Assembly: GCA_002359495.1 (NCBI GenBank) | Contig: DENB01000091.1 | Coordinates: forward strand, 4,640 to 42,429 | Source: Enterobacteriaceae bacterium UBA2655 | GTDB lineage: Bacteria; Pseudomonadota; Gammaproteobacteria; Enterobacterales; Enterobacteriaceae | Length of the DNA stretch: 37,790 nucleotides | Direction: 5' to 3' | In this document: one piece after another, positions 27,399 through 37,790 of the stretch | How positions within the stretch are numbered: position 1 is the stretch's first letter | How the letters are laid out: every line of letters starts with the position of its first letter | Made by a program: the position numbers and the translations under genes | The notes under the pieces: generated by a model | Seen by the model: only the letters and a program-made list of their open reading frames with translations | Told to the model about the DNA's origin: nothing | The model's database searches: none

Positions 27399-29054
27399 AT
27401 GCATCACACCACACCGTTGATCACTACTATCGTCGGGGCGCTCGTTCTCGCCTTTCTCCTCGGGATGCTGGCGAATCGCCTGCGCGTCTCCCCGCTGGTC
27501 GGCTATCTGCTGGCGGGCGTGCTGGCGGGTCCGTTTACGCCCGGTTTCGTCGCCGATACCAACCTGGCGCCGGAGCTTGCCGAGCTGGGGGTTATCTTGC
27601 TGATGTTCGGCGTAGGCCTGCACTTCTCTCTGAAGGACCTGATGTCGGTAAAGTCCATCGCCATTCCCGGCGCCGTCGCCCAGATTATCGTGGCGACGCT
27701 GCTGGGAATGGGCCTTTCCTGGACGCTGGGCTGGTCCTGGATGACCGGTCTGGTGTTCGGGCTCTGTCTCTCCACCGCCAGTACCGTGGTGCTGCTGCGC
27801 GCGCTGGAGGAGCGTCAGCTGGTTGACAGCCAGCGCGGGCAGATCGCTATCGGCTGGCTGATTGTGGAAGATTTGGTGATGGTGCTGACGCTGGTGCTGC
27901 TGCCAGCCATCGCCGGCATGCTGGAACAGGGCAACGCCAGCCCGACGCTGCTGGCCTGGGATCTGCTGCTGACCATCGGCAAGGTGGCCGCCTTTATGGT
28001 GTTGATGATGGTGGTCGGCCGACGCGCGGTGCCCTGGATTCTGGCCAAAAGCGCGGCGACCGGCTCGCGCGAGCTGTTTACCCTTGCCGTGCTGGCGCTG
28101 GCGCTGGGCATCGCTTACGGCGCGGTGAAGTTTTTCGATGTCTCCTTCGCTCTCGGCGCCTTTTTCGCCGGCATGGTGCTGAATGAATCTGAGCTGAGCC
28201 ATCGCGCCGCGCACGATACCCTGCCGCTGCGCGATGCGTTCGCCGTACTGTTTTTCGTCTCCGTCGGCATGCTGTTCGATCCCATGATTATGCTGACGCA
28301 GCCGCTGGCGGTGCTGGGCGCGCTGGTGATTGTGGTGGTGGGCAAATCGGTCGCCGCCTGGCTGCTGGTTACGCTGTTGGGACATTCGCGCCGGACCGCG
28401 CTCACCATTTCCGTCAGCCTTGCGCAGATCGGCGAGTTCGCCTTTATTCTGGCCGGGCTTGGCATTTCTCTGGGTCTGCTGAGCGAGGAAGGCCGCAATC
28501 TGGTGCTGGCCGCCGCGATCCTCTCGATTATGATCAACCCGGTGCTGTTTAGCCTGCTGGAGCGCTTCCTGGAAAAAACCGAGACCATGGAAGAGCAGAC
28601 GGTTGAAGAAGCGGCGGAAGAGGAGAAGCAGATCCCGGTCGATCTGTGCAACCATGCGGTGCTGGTCGGCTTTGGCCGCGTCGGCAGCCTGCTGGGGCGA
28701 AAGCTGATCGAGGCTGACGTGCCGCTGGTGGTGGTGGAAAATTCCCGACCGCGCGTAGAAGCGCTGCGCGAACAGGGCATCAAAGCGGTGTTAGGCAACG
28801 CCGCGCGCGCCGAGACGATGACGCTGGCGCGCCTGGACTGCGCCCGCTGGCTGCTGTTAACTATCCCCAACGGTTACGAGGCGGGTGAAATCGTCACGGC
28901 CGCCCGCGAAAAGCGCGATGATATTGAGATTATCGCCCGCGCCCACCATGATGACGAGGTGGACTACATTATGGAGCGCGGCGCTAACCGGGTGGTGATG
29001 GGCGAACGCGAAATCGCGAAGAGCATGTTGCAGATTCTGGAAGCCGGGGTTTAG
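27399..29054 (+). CDS. ybaL: YbaL, Kef-type cation:proton antiporter with RCK domain
   Basis: Monovalent cation:proton antiporter-2 family protein of 551 residues. About twelve membrane helices (6-385) include LLAGVLAGPFTPGF, GLCLSTASTVVLLRAL, LIVEDLVMVLTLV and FDVSFALGAFFAGMVLNESE. After an acidic Glu-rich linker (EEQTVEEAAEEEKQ), a TrkA-N/RCK nucleotide-binding domain (about 415-535) has the Rossmann loop VGFGRVGSLLG. It matches E. coli YbaL nearly throughout. The transported ion is probably K+ by family; direct evidence is lacking. It converges on gsk with 25 bp between stops. Confidence 0.95.
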   Translation: MHHTTPLITTIVGALVLAFLLGMLANRLRVSPLVGYLLAGVLAGPFTPGFVADTNLAPELAELGVILLMFGVGLHFSLKDLMSVKSIAIPGAVAQIIVATLLGMGLSWTLGWSWMTGLVFGLCLSTASTVVLLRALEERQLVDSQRGQIAIGWLIVEDLVMVLTLVLLPAIAGMLEQGNASPTLLAWDLLLTIGKVAAFMVLMMVVGRRAVPWILAKSAATGSRELFTLAVLALALGIAYGAVKFFDVSFALGAFFAGMVLNESELSHRAAHDTLPLRDAFAVLFFVSVGMLFDPMIMLTQPLAVLGALVIVVVGKSVAAWLLVTLLGHSRRTALTISVSLAQIGEFAFILAGLGISLGLLSEEGRNLVLAAAILSIMINPVLFSLLERFLEKTETMEEQTVEEAAEEEKQIPVDLCNHAVLVGFGRVGSLLGRKLIEADVPLVVVENSRPRVEALREQGIKAVLGNAARAETMTLARLDCARWLLLTIPNGYEAGEIVTAAREKRDDIEIIARAHHDDEVDYIMERGANRVVMGEREIAKSMLQILEAGV

Positions 29055-29079
29055 CCGCCTGCAACAGACGGCATACCGC

Positions 29080-30381
29080 CTAGCGATCCCAGTAGGACTC
29101 TTCCAGACTGTCTTCCCGCTCCGGCAGGCCGCGCGTCAGGCGCGGCGAATGCTGATTCAGCACCTGATAGCTGACGCGGTTCGCATACTTGCATACCTGC
29201 GCCAGCGAGGAGTAAGTCAGATAAGGCCGCGCATGTTTGCTGGAATTCGGCACCTTCTGACGATGGTAATTATTGGCGGTGATATCATGCAGCAGCGCGG
29301 CCAGCGCGCCGTCGCCCGCGCCGTTGGTGTTCATGATCTTTTCCGGTCCGCCCATATAAGGCGCGATATGGGAATAGATGCGCAACGGCTGCTCGCAATC
29401 CTGGCGACGCATGGCGCGGCTGAATTCATACTGGTTAAATTCGGCAATCGCCCCCGGCAGCAGCGGATGGTTGGTGTTGCGCTTATTCGCCTCTTCGGTA
29501 TACCCCGCCATATATAAGCCTGTCGGACCGGCGGTGCAAAGCACCAGATCGACCCACTCCAGCGCCATGTCGGCAGCCAGCAGCGGATCGCTCTCTCCGG
29601 TCAGGGCGAAGGCTTCCTCTTCGTTCATCGCCACGATCGAGACGTGATCGCGCAAAAAATCGCGCCAGAACTGCGGATTATCGCCAATAACGAATTTGGT
29701 GCCCAACGTCAGCACCACCGGCACGTTGTGCCGCTTCGCATAGGCGATCGCCTGCATGGTCGCCTCGGGCATAGGTTCGCCCGCCTGGCAACGCACCAGA
29801 TAGGAGGTCAGCACCAGCGCGGAGGCGCCGGCGATCATCTCTTCCGGGATACTCTGCGCGCGTAGCTGGTTCATCTGCCCCGGACTGATGGCGAAGGTGC
29901 GCTCGCCGTGCTCGCCGATCAGGGTGAAACAGCGGCCAATCGCGCCGTCGACGCCCTGCAGATAGTTAAGATCCATGCGACTGGAGGTATTGCAGAGATA
30001 GCGGTAGGCGTAGCCGCCGATCTGGATGTTATTGCACATCACGCCCAGCAAGACCGAGCGGTCGTCTGCCAGCACCGAATAGTTGTGCAGCGTATTGCCG
30101 ATGGTGCCGCCGGCAAACTGATGGCTGAGCAGCCCGTTTTCCATCAGCTCGCGATAAAGCGCTTCGGCGACGTCATCGGCGATGACCAGCGAATGCCCAG
30201 CGCTGAGGCCGTAGCGCGCCAGAAAGTCGTCATCGACTTTGGCTTCGATATCAACCATCGTCTGGTCGATACCCACTACCCAGCTGCCGTTCTCCTGTTC
30301 GCTGAGAACGGATTGCAGCAAGGGATCGCGGGCACTGACGGGAAAGTAGTGTTTGGATTTGCGTTTGCCGGGAAATTTCAT
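29080..30381 (-). CDS. gsk: Inosine-guanosine kinase
   Basis: PfkB-family kinase of 433 residues that phosphorylates inosine and guanosine in purine salvage. It starts MKFPGKRKSKHYFPV as in E. coli Gsk; an upstream in-frame start at 30423 lacks support. It carries the glycine-rich HQFAGGTIGNTLHN and the C-terminal catalytic PfkB signature MNTNGAGDGALAAL with the catalytic Asp. The C-terminus LPEREDSLEESYWDR matches exactly as I recall it. It is convergent with ybaL. Upstream is hemH; the esterase gene aes found between them in E. coli is absent. Confidence 0.97.
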   Translation of the reverse strand: MKFPGKRKSKHYFPVSARDPLLQSVLSEQENGSWVVGIDQTMVDIEAKVDDDFLARYGLSAGHSLVIADDVAEALYRELMENGLLSHQFAGGTIGNTLHNYSVLADDRSVLLGVMCNNIQIGGYAYRYLCNTSSRMDLNYLQGVDGAIGRCFTLIGEHGERTFAISPGQMNQLRAQSIPEEMIAGASALVLTSYLVRCQAGEPMPEATMQAIAYAKRHNVPVVLTLGTKFVIGDNPQFWRDFLRDHVSIVAMNEEEAFALTGESDPLLAADMALEWVDLVLCTAGPTGLYMAGYTEEANKRNTNHPLLPGAIAEFNQYEFSRAMRRQDCEQPLRIYSHIAPYMGGPEKIMNTNGAGDGALAALLHDITANNYHRQKVPNSSKHARPYLTYSSLAQVCKYANRVSYQVLNQHSPRLTRGLPEREDSLEESYWDR

Positions 30382-30398
30382 GATAACTGCCGTCGGGG

Positions 30399-30433
30399 AA
30401 AAACAGGCAGAGGATGATATCACACTCTCTGCC
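30399..30433 (-). terminator. Rho-independent terminator of hemH
   Basis: Stem GGCAGAG (30406-30412) / CTCTGCC (30427-30433) with a 14-nt loop. On the minus strand TG and then five T follow (30399-30403). It lies between the hemH stop and the gsk start and overlaps the likely gsk leader. Confidence 0.72.
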
Positions 30434-30440
30434 GTCGCCC

Positions 30441-31400
30441 TTAAAGACGTGAGCTGACTAACTGCGCCATCATCTCGATGTGGGCGTCGTCGTCGTTCAG
30501 CGCCGGAATATATTCAAACTTCTCGCCGCCGGCGTGCATGAAAAACTCACGGTTCTGCTCGCTGATCTCCTCAAGCGTTTCGAGGCAGTCGGCGGAGAAG
30601 CCAGGGCTCATCACCTGCACATGCTTGACGCCTTTCGCCGCCAGGCCCTGCATCGTCTCGTCGGTATAGGGCGTCAGCCAGGGCTCGCGTCCGAAACGCG
30701 ACTGGAAGGTCATCATCACCTGCTCTTTGCGCAGGCCCAGCGCCTGGGTCAGCGCCGCCGTGGTATCGGCGCAGCGCTGCGGGTAGTCGTCGCCTTCGTC
30801 AGCGAAACGCTGCGGAATGCCGTGGTAGGACATCACCAGCAGATCGGGCTGCCCGTGCTGCGCGAACGAGCGCTCGACGGAAGCTTTCAGCGCCGCGATA
30901 TAGGCGGGATGTTCGGCGTAATCGCGAATGAACTGGATATCCGGCAGCGAGCGATAGCGTTTGAACACGCTGTGCAAACCGTCCCAGACGGCCGCGACCG
31001 TCGAACAGGAGAACTGTGGATAGAGCGGCAGCACGATAAGACGCGTAACGCCCTGCTCCATCAGGCTATCCACCGCGCTTTTCAGGCTGGGCGAGCCGTA
31101 GCTCATGCCGAGCGCCACCGGCATATTCAACCGCTGCGCCAGCGCCTCGCGCTGCCGTTTGCTGTACACCATCAGCGGCGAGCCTTCCTCCATCCATACG
31201 GAGGCGTAAAGTTTGGAAACGCGCGGCGAGCGGAAAGGAAGAATGATGCCGTTCAGAATCGGCCACCATAACCAGCGTGGCGTATCGACCACGCGCGGAT
31301 CCCCCAAAAATTGTTTCAGATAGCGTTTTACCGCGGGGGTGGTTGGCGCGTCTGGCGTACCTAAATTCACCAGCAACACGCCGGGCTTGTCTTGCCTCAT
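30441..31400 (-). CDS. hemH: Ferrochelatase
   Basis: Last enzyme of haem synthesis, inserting Fe(II) into protoporphyrin IX; 319 residues, close to E. coli. The start [19 protein letters not shown] at 31400 matches E. coli; the frame extends 32 codons further up without homology. The active-site His is in [15 protein letters not shown], the catalytic Glu region is in [11 protein letters not shown], and [11 protein letters not shown] is conserved. It follows adk on the same strand with 112 bp between and an adk terminator. Confidence 0.97.
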   Translation of the reverse strand: MRQDKPGVLLVNLGTPDAPTTPAVKRYLKQFLGDPRVVDTPRWLWWPILNGIILPFRSPRVSKLYASVWMEEGSPLMVYSKRQREALAQRLNMPVALGMSYGSPSLKSAVDSLMEQGVTRLIVLPLYPQFSCSTVAAVWDGLHSVFKRYRSLPDIQFIRDYAEHPAYIAALKASVERSFAQHGQPDLLVMSYHGIPQRFADEGDDYPQRCADTTAALTQALGLRKEQVMMTFQSRFGREPWLTPYTDETMQGLAAKGVKHVQVMSPGFSADCLETLEEISEQNREFFMHAGGEKFEYIPALNDDDAHIEMMAQLVSSRL

Positions 31401-31481
31401 TGTTATTCCTTGTTTGACGTAAGGATGCGTGAAAACAGGGGAATTGTAACGGAAATCGGAGATGGGAAAAGCAATTGCTGC

Positions 31482-31506
31482 AAAAGGGGCCGGCATGCCG
31501 ACCCCT
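31482..31506 (-). terminator. Rho-independent terminator of adk
   Basis: AGGGG-C-CGGC (31485-31494) pairs with GCCG-A-CCCCT (31497-31506) with one mismatch and a 2-nt tip. On the minus strand four T follow (31482-31485). It lies 6 nt after the adk stop. Confidence 0.75.
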
Positions 31507-31512
31507 GACGGA

Positions 31513-32187
<675 letters not shown>

Positions 32188-32305
32188 CTATCTGAGAAGG
32201 CGAAGAACATATCATTATGACCCGTTATCCACAAGGAACGGGCCAGGGTTACTGCTATGGAGTTACTTTACTGCCTTTGCCCGAAGAATCCAGGACATCA
32301 GCCGC

Positions 32306-33163
32306 TTAGCGCAACTTTTCAGACAATAAATGATCGCTTAACAGGGCCGCGACGCGCTGATTGACGTTTTGCGTCATATTGTCGCTCTTTTTTCCGCTGC
32401 CGCGCGCGCAGACATGGATTTGCAGGGTGCTTTCCGGCTGGGAGAGATGCAGTCCCGCTTCTGTTTTGCGCGCCAGCTGAAAACGCTGAGCGGCGGTCAG
32501 GGGGAAGCAGGCGAAAGGCAGGCCGGGATGATGGCAGGATTTCAGGCTGGCCGACTTCGTCAGGTTGATGGCGTCCACCACCGCGACGTTATAGGGCTGC
32601 CAATCCGGCCGCTGCATACGCGCCAGCGCCTTTTCCGTCGGCGCCGTCAGCGCCATGCCCAGCTCGAACAGCCGCAGCTTGCTGCGTACCAGGGTGCTGA
32701 AGTCGGAAGTACGCAGCGCAATCATCACCATCTCGCTGGCTAAATCGGCATGACGATCGAGCCGGGTGACGAACAGGGTGGCCTCGTTTAACAGCGAGCC
32801 GTGCTGCATAGTGGCGAAACTTTCCGACGCGTCGGTGACGCCCTGCTTATGACAGGCTTGCAGATTGCGCACCTGTCCCTGCGCGGTATCGATATGGGCA
32901 ATCAGCGCGAGGCTCTCCGCCGACACCGCGAACGCAGGCGGCACGTTAAGCTCGCTGATCGGATGAAAAGCGGCGTAGCGCGACTGGCTGCGCATCTGCT
33001 CCTGCTTTAACAGCAGCTGAGAAAGCAGCACCCGCGCCACCTGCAGCGACGAGGCGAAAAAGAGATCGAACTGATCCAACCGGTAATGGCGAGAGAGCAA
33101 AATACGCAGCCGATCCCGCATGAACGCCGCCTGATCGAGTGAAACGGAAGCAAAGGCAGCCAT
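32306..33163 (-). CDS. Uncharacterised protein paired with a divergent LysR gene
   Basis: I do not recognise this 285-residue protein. It has no signal peptide and no clear membrane helix. It is rich in Leu, Ala, Ser and Gln, with Leu-rich helices (e.g. LQVARVLLSQLLLKQEQM, about 41-58). Two segments, HIDTAQGQ (about 89-96) and the long helix ending ALRTSDFSTLVRSKLRLFELG, faintly recall class V aminotransferase folds, but no PLP lysine motif can be identified. That resemblance is weak. The C-terminus is polar and basic. The start at 33163 has AGGGAA about 10 nt upstream; a Met at residue 15 is possible. It sits between adk and htpG, which are adjacent in E. coli, and is divergent from a LysR gene that probably controls it. 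Confidence 0.75.
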   Translation of the reverse strand: MAAFASVSLDQAAFMRDRLRILLSRHYRLDQFDLFFASSLQVARVLLSQLLLKQEQMRSQSRYAAFHPISELNVPPAFAVSAESLALIAHIDTAQGQVRNLQACHKQGVTDASESFATMQHGSLLNEATLFVTRLDRHADLASEMVMIALRTSDFSTLVRSKLRLFELGMALTAPTEKALARMQRPDWQPYNVAVVDAINLTKSASLKSCHHPGLPFACFPLTAAQRFQLARKTEAGLHLSQPESTLQIHVCARGSGKKSDNMTQNVNQRVAALLSDHLLSEKLR

Positions 33164-33206
33164 AGAATAGTATTCCCTTTCCGGTGTGGCGCGAAGGCGG
33201 CGCCCG

Positions 33207-33228
33207 CGCAGGCACAGCTGCGCCTGCG
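33207..33228. promoter_or_regulatory. 22-bp dyad in the divergent LysR/unknown region
   Basis: CGCAGGC (33207-33213), A, the self-complementary CAGCTG (33215-33220), C, and GCCTGCG (33222-33228): palindromic apart from one A/C mismatch pair. It sits 44 bp upstream of the unknown gene's start. A possible operator, or a stem if transcribed. Confidence 0.45.
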
Positions 33229-33301
33229 AGTCAACCCGCCAGAATCAGCGGGCAAGGTTAGGGGAATGCGGCTGGACTTTAAAATGATATAAACTGACAA
33301 T

Positions 33302-33324
33302 CCCTGTTAGGTTTTTACACAGGG
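33302..33324 (+). promoter_or_regulatory. Candidate autoregulatory LysR operator at the LysR ribosome site
   Basis: CCCTGT (33302-33307) and ACAGGG (33319-33324) flank 11 bases, giving T33307-N11-A33319, the LysR-type geometry. The right arm overlaps the AGGGG ribosome site of the LysR gene, so binding there would repress it. Confidence 0.5.
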
Positions 33325-33331
33325 GTTAGGT

Positions 33332-34195
33332 ATGACCGGGCTACCCTCGCTGAGGGCGCTGCACTATTTTCATCAGGCCGCGCTTTACAGTAGCTTCAGC
33401 AGCGCTGCTGAACGGCTTCATGTTACGCACAGCGCCGTCAGCCATCAGATTCGACAGCTGGAGAGCTGGATGGGGAAGCCGCTGTTTGTCCGCACCAACG
33501 GACGCGTCAAATTAACCTCACATGGCGAACGCCTGCTGCTGAGCTGTCAAAAAGCATTCAGCGAACTGCGCACCACCTGTGAGAGCATCCGCACCGGCAT
33601 GCGTCATCATCTGACTATCTCCTGCGCGCCCAGCTTTCTTTCGCAGTGGCTAATCCCGCGCATCGCCACCTTTTATCAGCGCTATCCCGATATCGCCATT
33701 CAGTTTCAGGGGCTGGTGAATATTGATCAATTACGCAGCGAGCATACCGACGTGCTGATCCACAGCTACGAGCAGCCGCCGGATGACGACATCGACGCTT
33801 CGCTGATCAGCGACGACTATATCGGCCCGCTCTGCGCGCCGCAGTTCGCCCATCGTTTTCGCAGCGAGCAGGATCTGGCCGCCCTGCCGTTGCTGCATGC
33901 CGATACCCGGCTGCACGCCTGGGCGGAGTGGGCGAAAAAGAGCGACGCGCGCGGCAATTTTTGGGCGGGCAAGCATTTCGACAACCTGACGCTCGCCATT
34001 CAGGCGGCGCGCAGCGGACTCGGCATTATTATGGCGCCGCGGCTGCTGGTGCGTCAGGAGCTGGAAGATGGCGCCCTGATTGCGCCGTTAGGCTTTGTAC
34101 GCGTCGATCGCGCCACCTGGATGATGGCGAAAAAGACGCGCAGTCAGGATGCGGAAATTTCGCTGTTTCGCCGCTGGCTGCAGGAAGCGGCGTAG
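33332..34195 (+). CDS. LysR-family regulator, GcvA-like
   Basis: LysR-type regulator of 287 residues. The N-terminal PSLRALHYFHQAALYSSFSS and LHVTHSAVSHQIRQLE place it in the GcvA/AmpR-like branch (family hallmark LRAF/LRALxxFxxAA...SFxxAAxxLxVTxxAVSxQI). The effector domain (about 90-285) includes LIPRIATFYQRYPDIAIQF and SGLGIIMAPRLLV. The ATG at 33332 has AGGGG 7 nt upstream. It is divergent from the unknown 285-residue gene across 168 bp and convergent with htpG. Neither gene is present between adk and htpG in E. coli. The target is inferred to be the divergent neighbour. Confidence 0.9.
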   Translation: MTGLPSLRALHYFHQAALYSSFSSAAERLHVTHSAVSHQIRQLESWMGKPLFVRTNGRVKLTSHGERLLLSCQKAFSELRTTCESIRTGMRHHLTISCAPSFLSQWLIPRIATFYQRYPDIAIQFQGLVNIDQLRSEHTDVLIHSYEQPPDDDIDASLISDDYIGPLCAPQFAHRFRSEQDLAALPLLHADTRLHAWAEWAKKSDARGNFWAGKHFDNLTLAIQAARSGLGIIMAPRLLVRQELEDGALIAPLGFVRVDRATWMMAKKTRSQDAEISLFRRWLQEAA

Positions 34196-34207
34196 GAATA
34201 ACAGACG

Positions 34208-34240
34208 AAAAAAAGGCCGATGCCGCGAGGCGATCGGCCT
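34208..34240 (-). terminator. Rho-independent terminator of htpG
   Basis: Stem AGGCCGAT (34214-34221) / ATCGGCCT (34233-34240). On the minus strand seven T follow (34208-34214). It lies between the convergent LysR gene and the htpG stop. Confidence 0.9.
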
Positions 34241-34249
34241 GAGTGAGGC

Positions 34250-36124
<1,875 letters not shown>

Positions 36125-36164
36125 TGATACCTCAACAGATCAGGTTTAACGAACGTTGAGGAGA

Positions 36165-36192
36165 AGATGGGGATGCGAAAAAGAATTTCAAG
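36165..36192 (-). promoter_or_regulatory. Heat-shock (sigma-32) promoter of htpG
   Basis: On the minus strand CTTGAAA (36192-36186), 13 nt, then CCCCATCT (36172-36165): an essentially perfect sigma-32 promoter. The same elements precede E. coli htpG. The start of transcription would be about 35 nt before the ATG. Confidence 0.93.
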
Positions 36193-36215
36193 CCGACATC
36201 CGGGCGGACGTCGGC
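36192..36215 (-). terminator. Terminator-like hairpin of recR overlapping the htpG promoter
   Basis: GCCGAC-A-TCCG (36192-36202) pairs with CGGA-C-GTCGGC (36205-36215) with one mismatch. On the minus strand the T-rich stretch that follows is the -35 and spacer of the htpG promoter (TTGAAATTCTTTTTC). It lies 6 nt after the recR stop. Confidence 0.65.
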
Positions 36216-36221
36216 AAGCGG

Positions 36222-36826
36222 TTAAAATTTAATCTTGTGGCGACCAGCCAGCGAGTGGGAAAGCGTGGTGCCGTCGACCATCTCCAGCTCGCCGCCTACC
36301 GGCACGCCGTGCGCGATGCGGCTGGCCTCGACGCCATACTGGCCGCACAGCTCGGCGATGTAGTTAGCCGTGGCATCCCCTTCCACCGTGGGGTTGGTGG
36401 CGAGGATCACTTCCTGGAGGGTCTCTTTTTCCAGCCGCTGCTCCAGACGATCGAGCCCGATATCATGCGGCCCGATGCCGTCCAGCGGCGAAAGATGCCC
36501 CATCAGCACGAAGTAGCGACCGCCGAACTGGCCGGTCTGCTCGATGGCGTGGATATCGGCCGGGCTTTCCACCACGCAGATCTGGCCGTTTTGCTGACGA
36601 CGGGGATTGGCGCAGATGGTGCAAATTTCCTGTTCGGTAAAAGTGCGGCAATCCGCACAGTGACCGATTTCGGACATCGCCCGCGTCAGCGCCTGCGCCA
36701 GCCGCATGCCACCGCTACGATCGCGCTGCAATAGCTGAAACGCCATACGCTGCGCCGACTTCGGTCCGACGCCGGGCAGACAGCGCAGCGCTTCCATCAG
36801 GGCTTCAAGCAGTGGACTGGTTTGCA

Positions 36827-36827
<1 letters not shown>
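36222..36827 (-). CDS. recR: Recombination mediator RecR
   Basis: RecFOR-pathway protein of 201 residues that helps RecA load on gapped DNA. A helix-hairpin-helix ([14 protein letters not shown], about 17-30) is followed by a four-cysteine zinc finger (CADC ... CTIC, about 57-72) and a TOPRIM domain (about 80-175, with [20 protein letters not shown] and [14 protein letters not shown]). Its ATG shares one base with the ybaB stop (TGATG), so the two are translationally coupled in the dnaX-ybaB-recR operon. Confidence 0.98.
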
Positions 36828-37192
<365 letters not shown>

Positions 37193-37211
37193 TCAGACAG
37201 CTGCAGCATGT

Positions 37212-37790
37212 TCAAACGGGTCGAATACTCTCTTCATCCAGATCCGCGTCAAAGAAGCGACGCAGCGTCTGGATATGGGTATCGCTAATGATAGACTGAC
37301 GCGCCTGAGTCAGCCTCTCTTCATAAATGGCCTGTCGCCACTCCAGCGGCGTTAAGATCGCAGGATTATCATCTTCAATCACGGCGAGTTCAACCGTCTG
37401 GTCCGCCGCCGCGCTCAACGCCGCGCTCAGCGCCTGTTGGGCGGAGGAGGAGTTGAGATGGCGCTGGCTGGAGCGCAAATGTAGCACCACGCCCTGCGCC
37501 GTCTGCTCTTTCCAGGCGTTTAGCGCCAGTTGCTGCACCAGCTTCGGCAGCGGCAGCGCGGCGATTTCCGCCGCCCAGGGATCGCGCTGCTGCGCCTCCT
37601 CCGCCAGGCGCGCCGCCAGCTCAGGGGTTTTCTCATGCTCAAGCGCCGAACGCAAGGCTTTTGGCGTGGCGACCGGCTCGGCGGCCTCTGGCGGCTGGCT
37701 CTGCGCCTTCCAGCGGTACGCCTCTTTTTTTACCGGCTCGCGCCCAGCGGCCTGACGCTGCTGGCTGCGTTCGGTGACGCTGGCGAGCCG
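37212..37790 (-). CDS. dnaX: DNA polymerase III tau/gamma subunit, C-terminal part (cut by window edge)
   Basis: The open frame enters from the right edge (first visible codon ends at 37790) and gives the last 192 residues of tau: a linker (RLASVTERSQQR, KKEAYRWKAQ) and domain V (EKTPELAARLAEEA, LALNAWKEQ, LHLRSSQRHLNSSS, EDDNPAILTPLEWRQAIYEE), ending RRFFDADLDEESIRPV as in E. coli. Domain V binds the polymerase alpha subunit. The gamma frameshift site and the ATPase domain are outside the window. Confidence 0.97.
   Translation of the reverse strand, partial: RLASVTERSQQRQAAGREPVKKEAYRWKAQSQPPEAAEPVATPKALRSALEHEKTPELAARLAEEAQQRDPWAAEIAALPLPKLVQQLALNAWKEQTAQGVVLHLRSSQRHLNSSSAQQALSAALSAAADQTVELAVIEDDNPAILTPLEWRQAIYEERLTQARQSIISDTHIQTLRRFFDADLDEESIRPV

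Noticed and set aside
27363..28655. 430-codon open frame antisense to ybaL, very rich in His, Gln and Arg
   Set aside because: The composition is typical of an antisense shadow of a membrane protein gene; it has no family motif.

Overview
The window is chromosomal DNA of a GC-rich enterobacterium. Nearly every gene has a clear Escherichia coli counterpart, usually in the same local order. The mix of E. coli-like blocks with genes E. coli lacks at these sites (a two-component system between crr and cysM, a LysR-PACE pair after ybaK, a LysR-unknown pair between adk and htpG) and the absence of pdxK, fsr and aes at their E. coli positions suggest Erwiniaceae (Pantoea, Mixta or Erwinia type). That family assignment is inference. 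No phage, insertion sequence, CRISPR array or plasmid gene was seen.

Left block (1 to about 14.98 kb) follows the E. coli 54-minute region: tRNA-Lys, a FlxA-like gene, yfeR/yfeH, ypeB-ligA, zipA, cysZ, cysK, ptsH-ptsI-crr, a CpxRA-like two-component system and cysM. It joins sulfate uptake and cysteine synthesis (cysZ, cysK, cysM) to the core phosphotransferase system, whose leader carries recognisable CRP and Mlc sites.

Right block (about 15.0 to 37.79 kb) follows the E. coli 11-minute region in the opposite orientation: tesA, ybbO, ybbN, qmcA-ybbJ, cueR/copA, ybaP, a ChiX-like small RNA, ybaK, a LysR/PACE efflux pair, ushA, ybaL, gsk, hemH, adk, an unknown gene with a divergent LysR gene, htpG, recR, ybaB and the 3' end of dnaX. 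Copper export (cueR/copA) has a textbook 19-bp-spacer MerR-type promoter, and htpG has a textbook heat-shock promoter.

The two blocks meet inside one gene, at 14347-15465 on the minus strand. Its first 160 or so codons are YbbA, the neighbour of tesA. The remaining 212 are CysA, the neighbour of cysM. The join is in frame, at the same structural position in both proteins, just after the ABC signature motif. This is the expected product of recombination between two distant homologous ATPase genes, giving a large inversion with a reciprocal cysA::ybbA junction elsewhere. It separates cysM and the CysA C-terminus from cysPTW, and YbbA from YbbP. Whether it is real biology or an assembly product cannot be decided from the window. 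It is the most important thing here. The next most interesting items are the ChiX-like RNA with a changed pairing region and the orphan regulator pairs.
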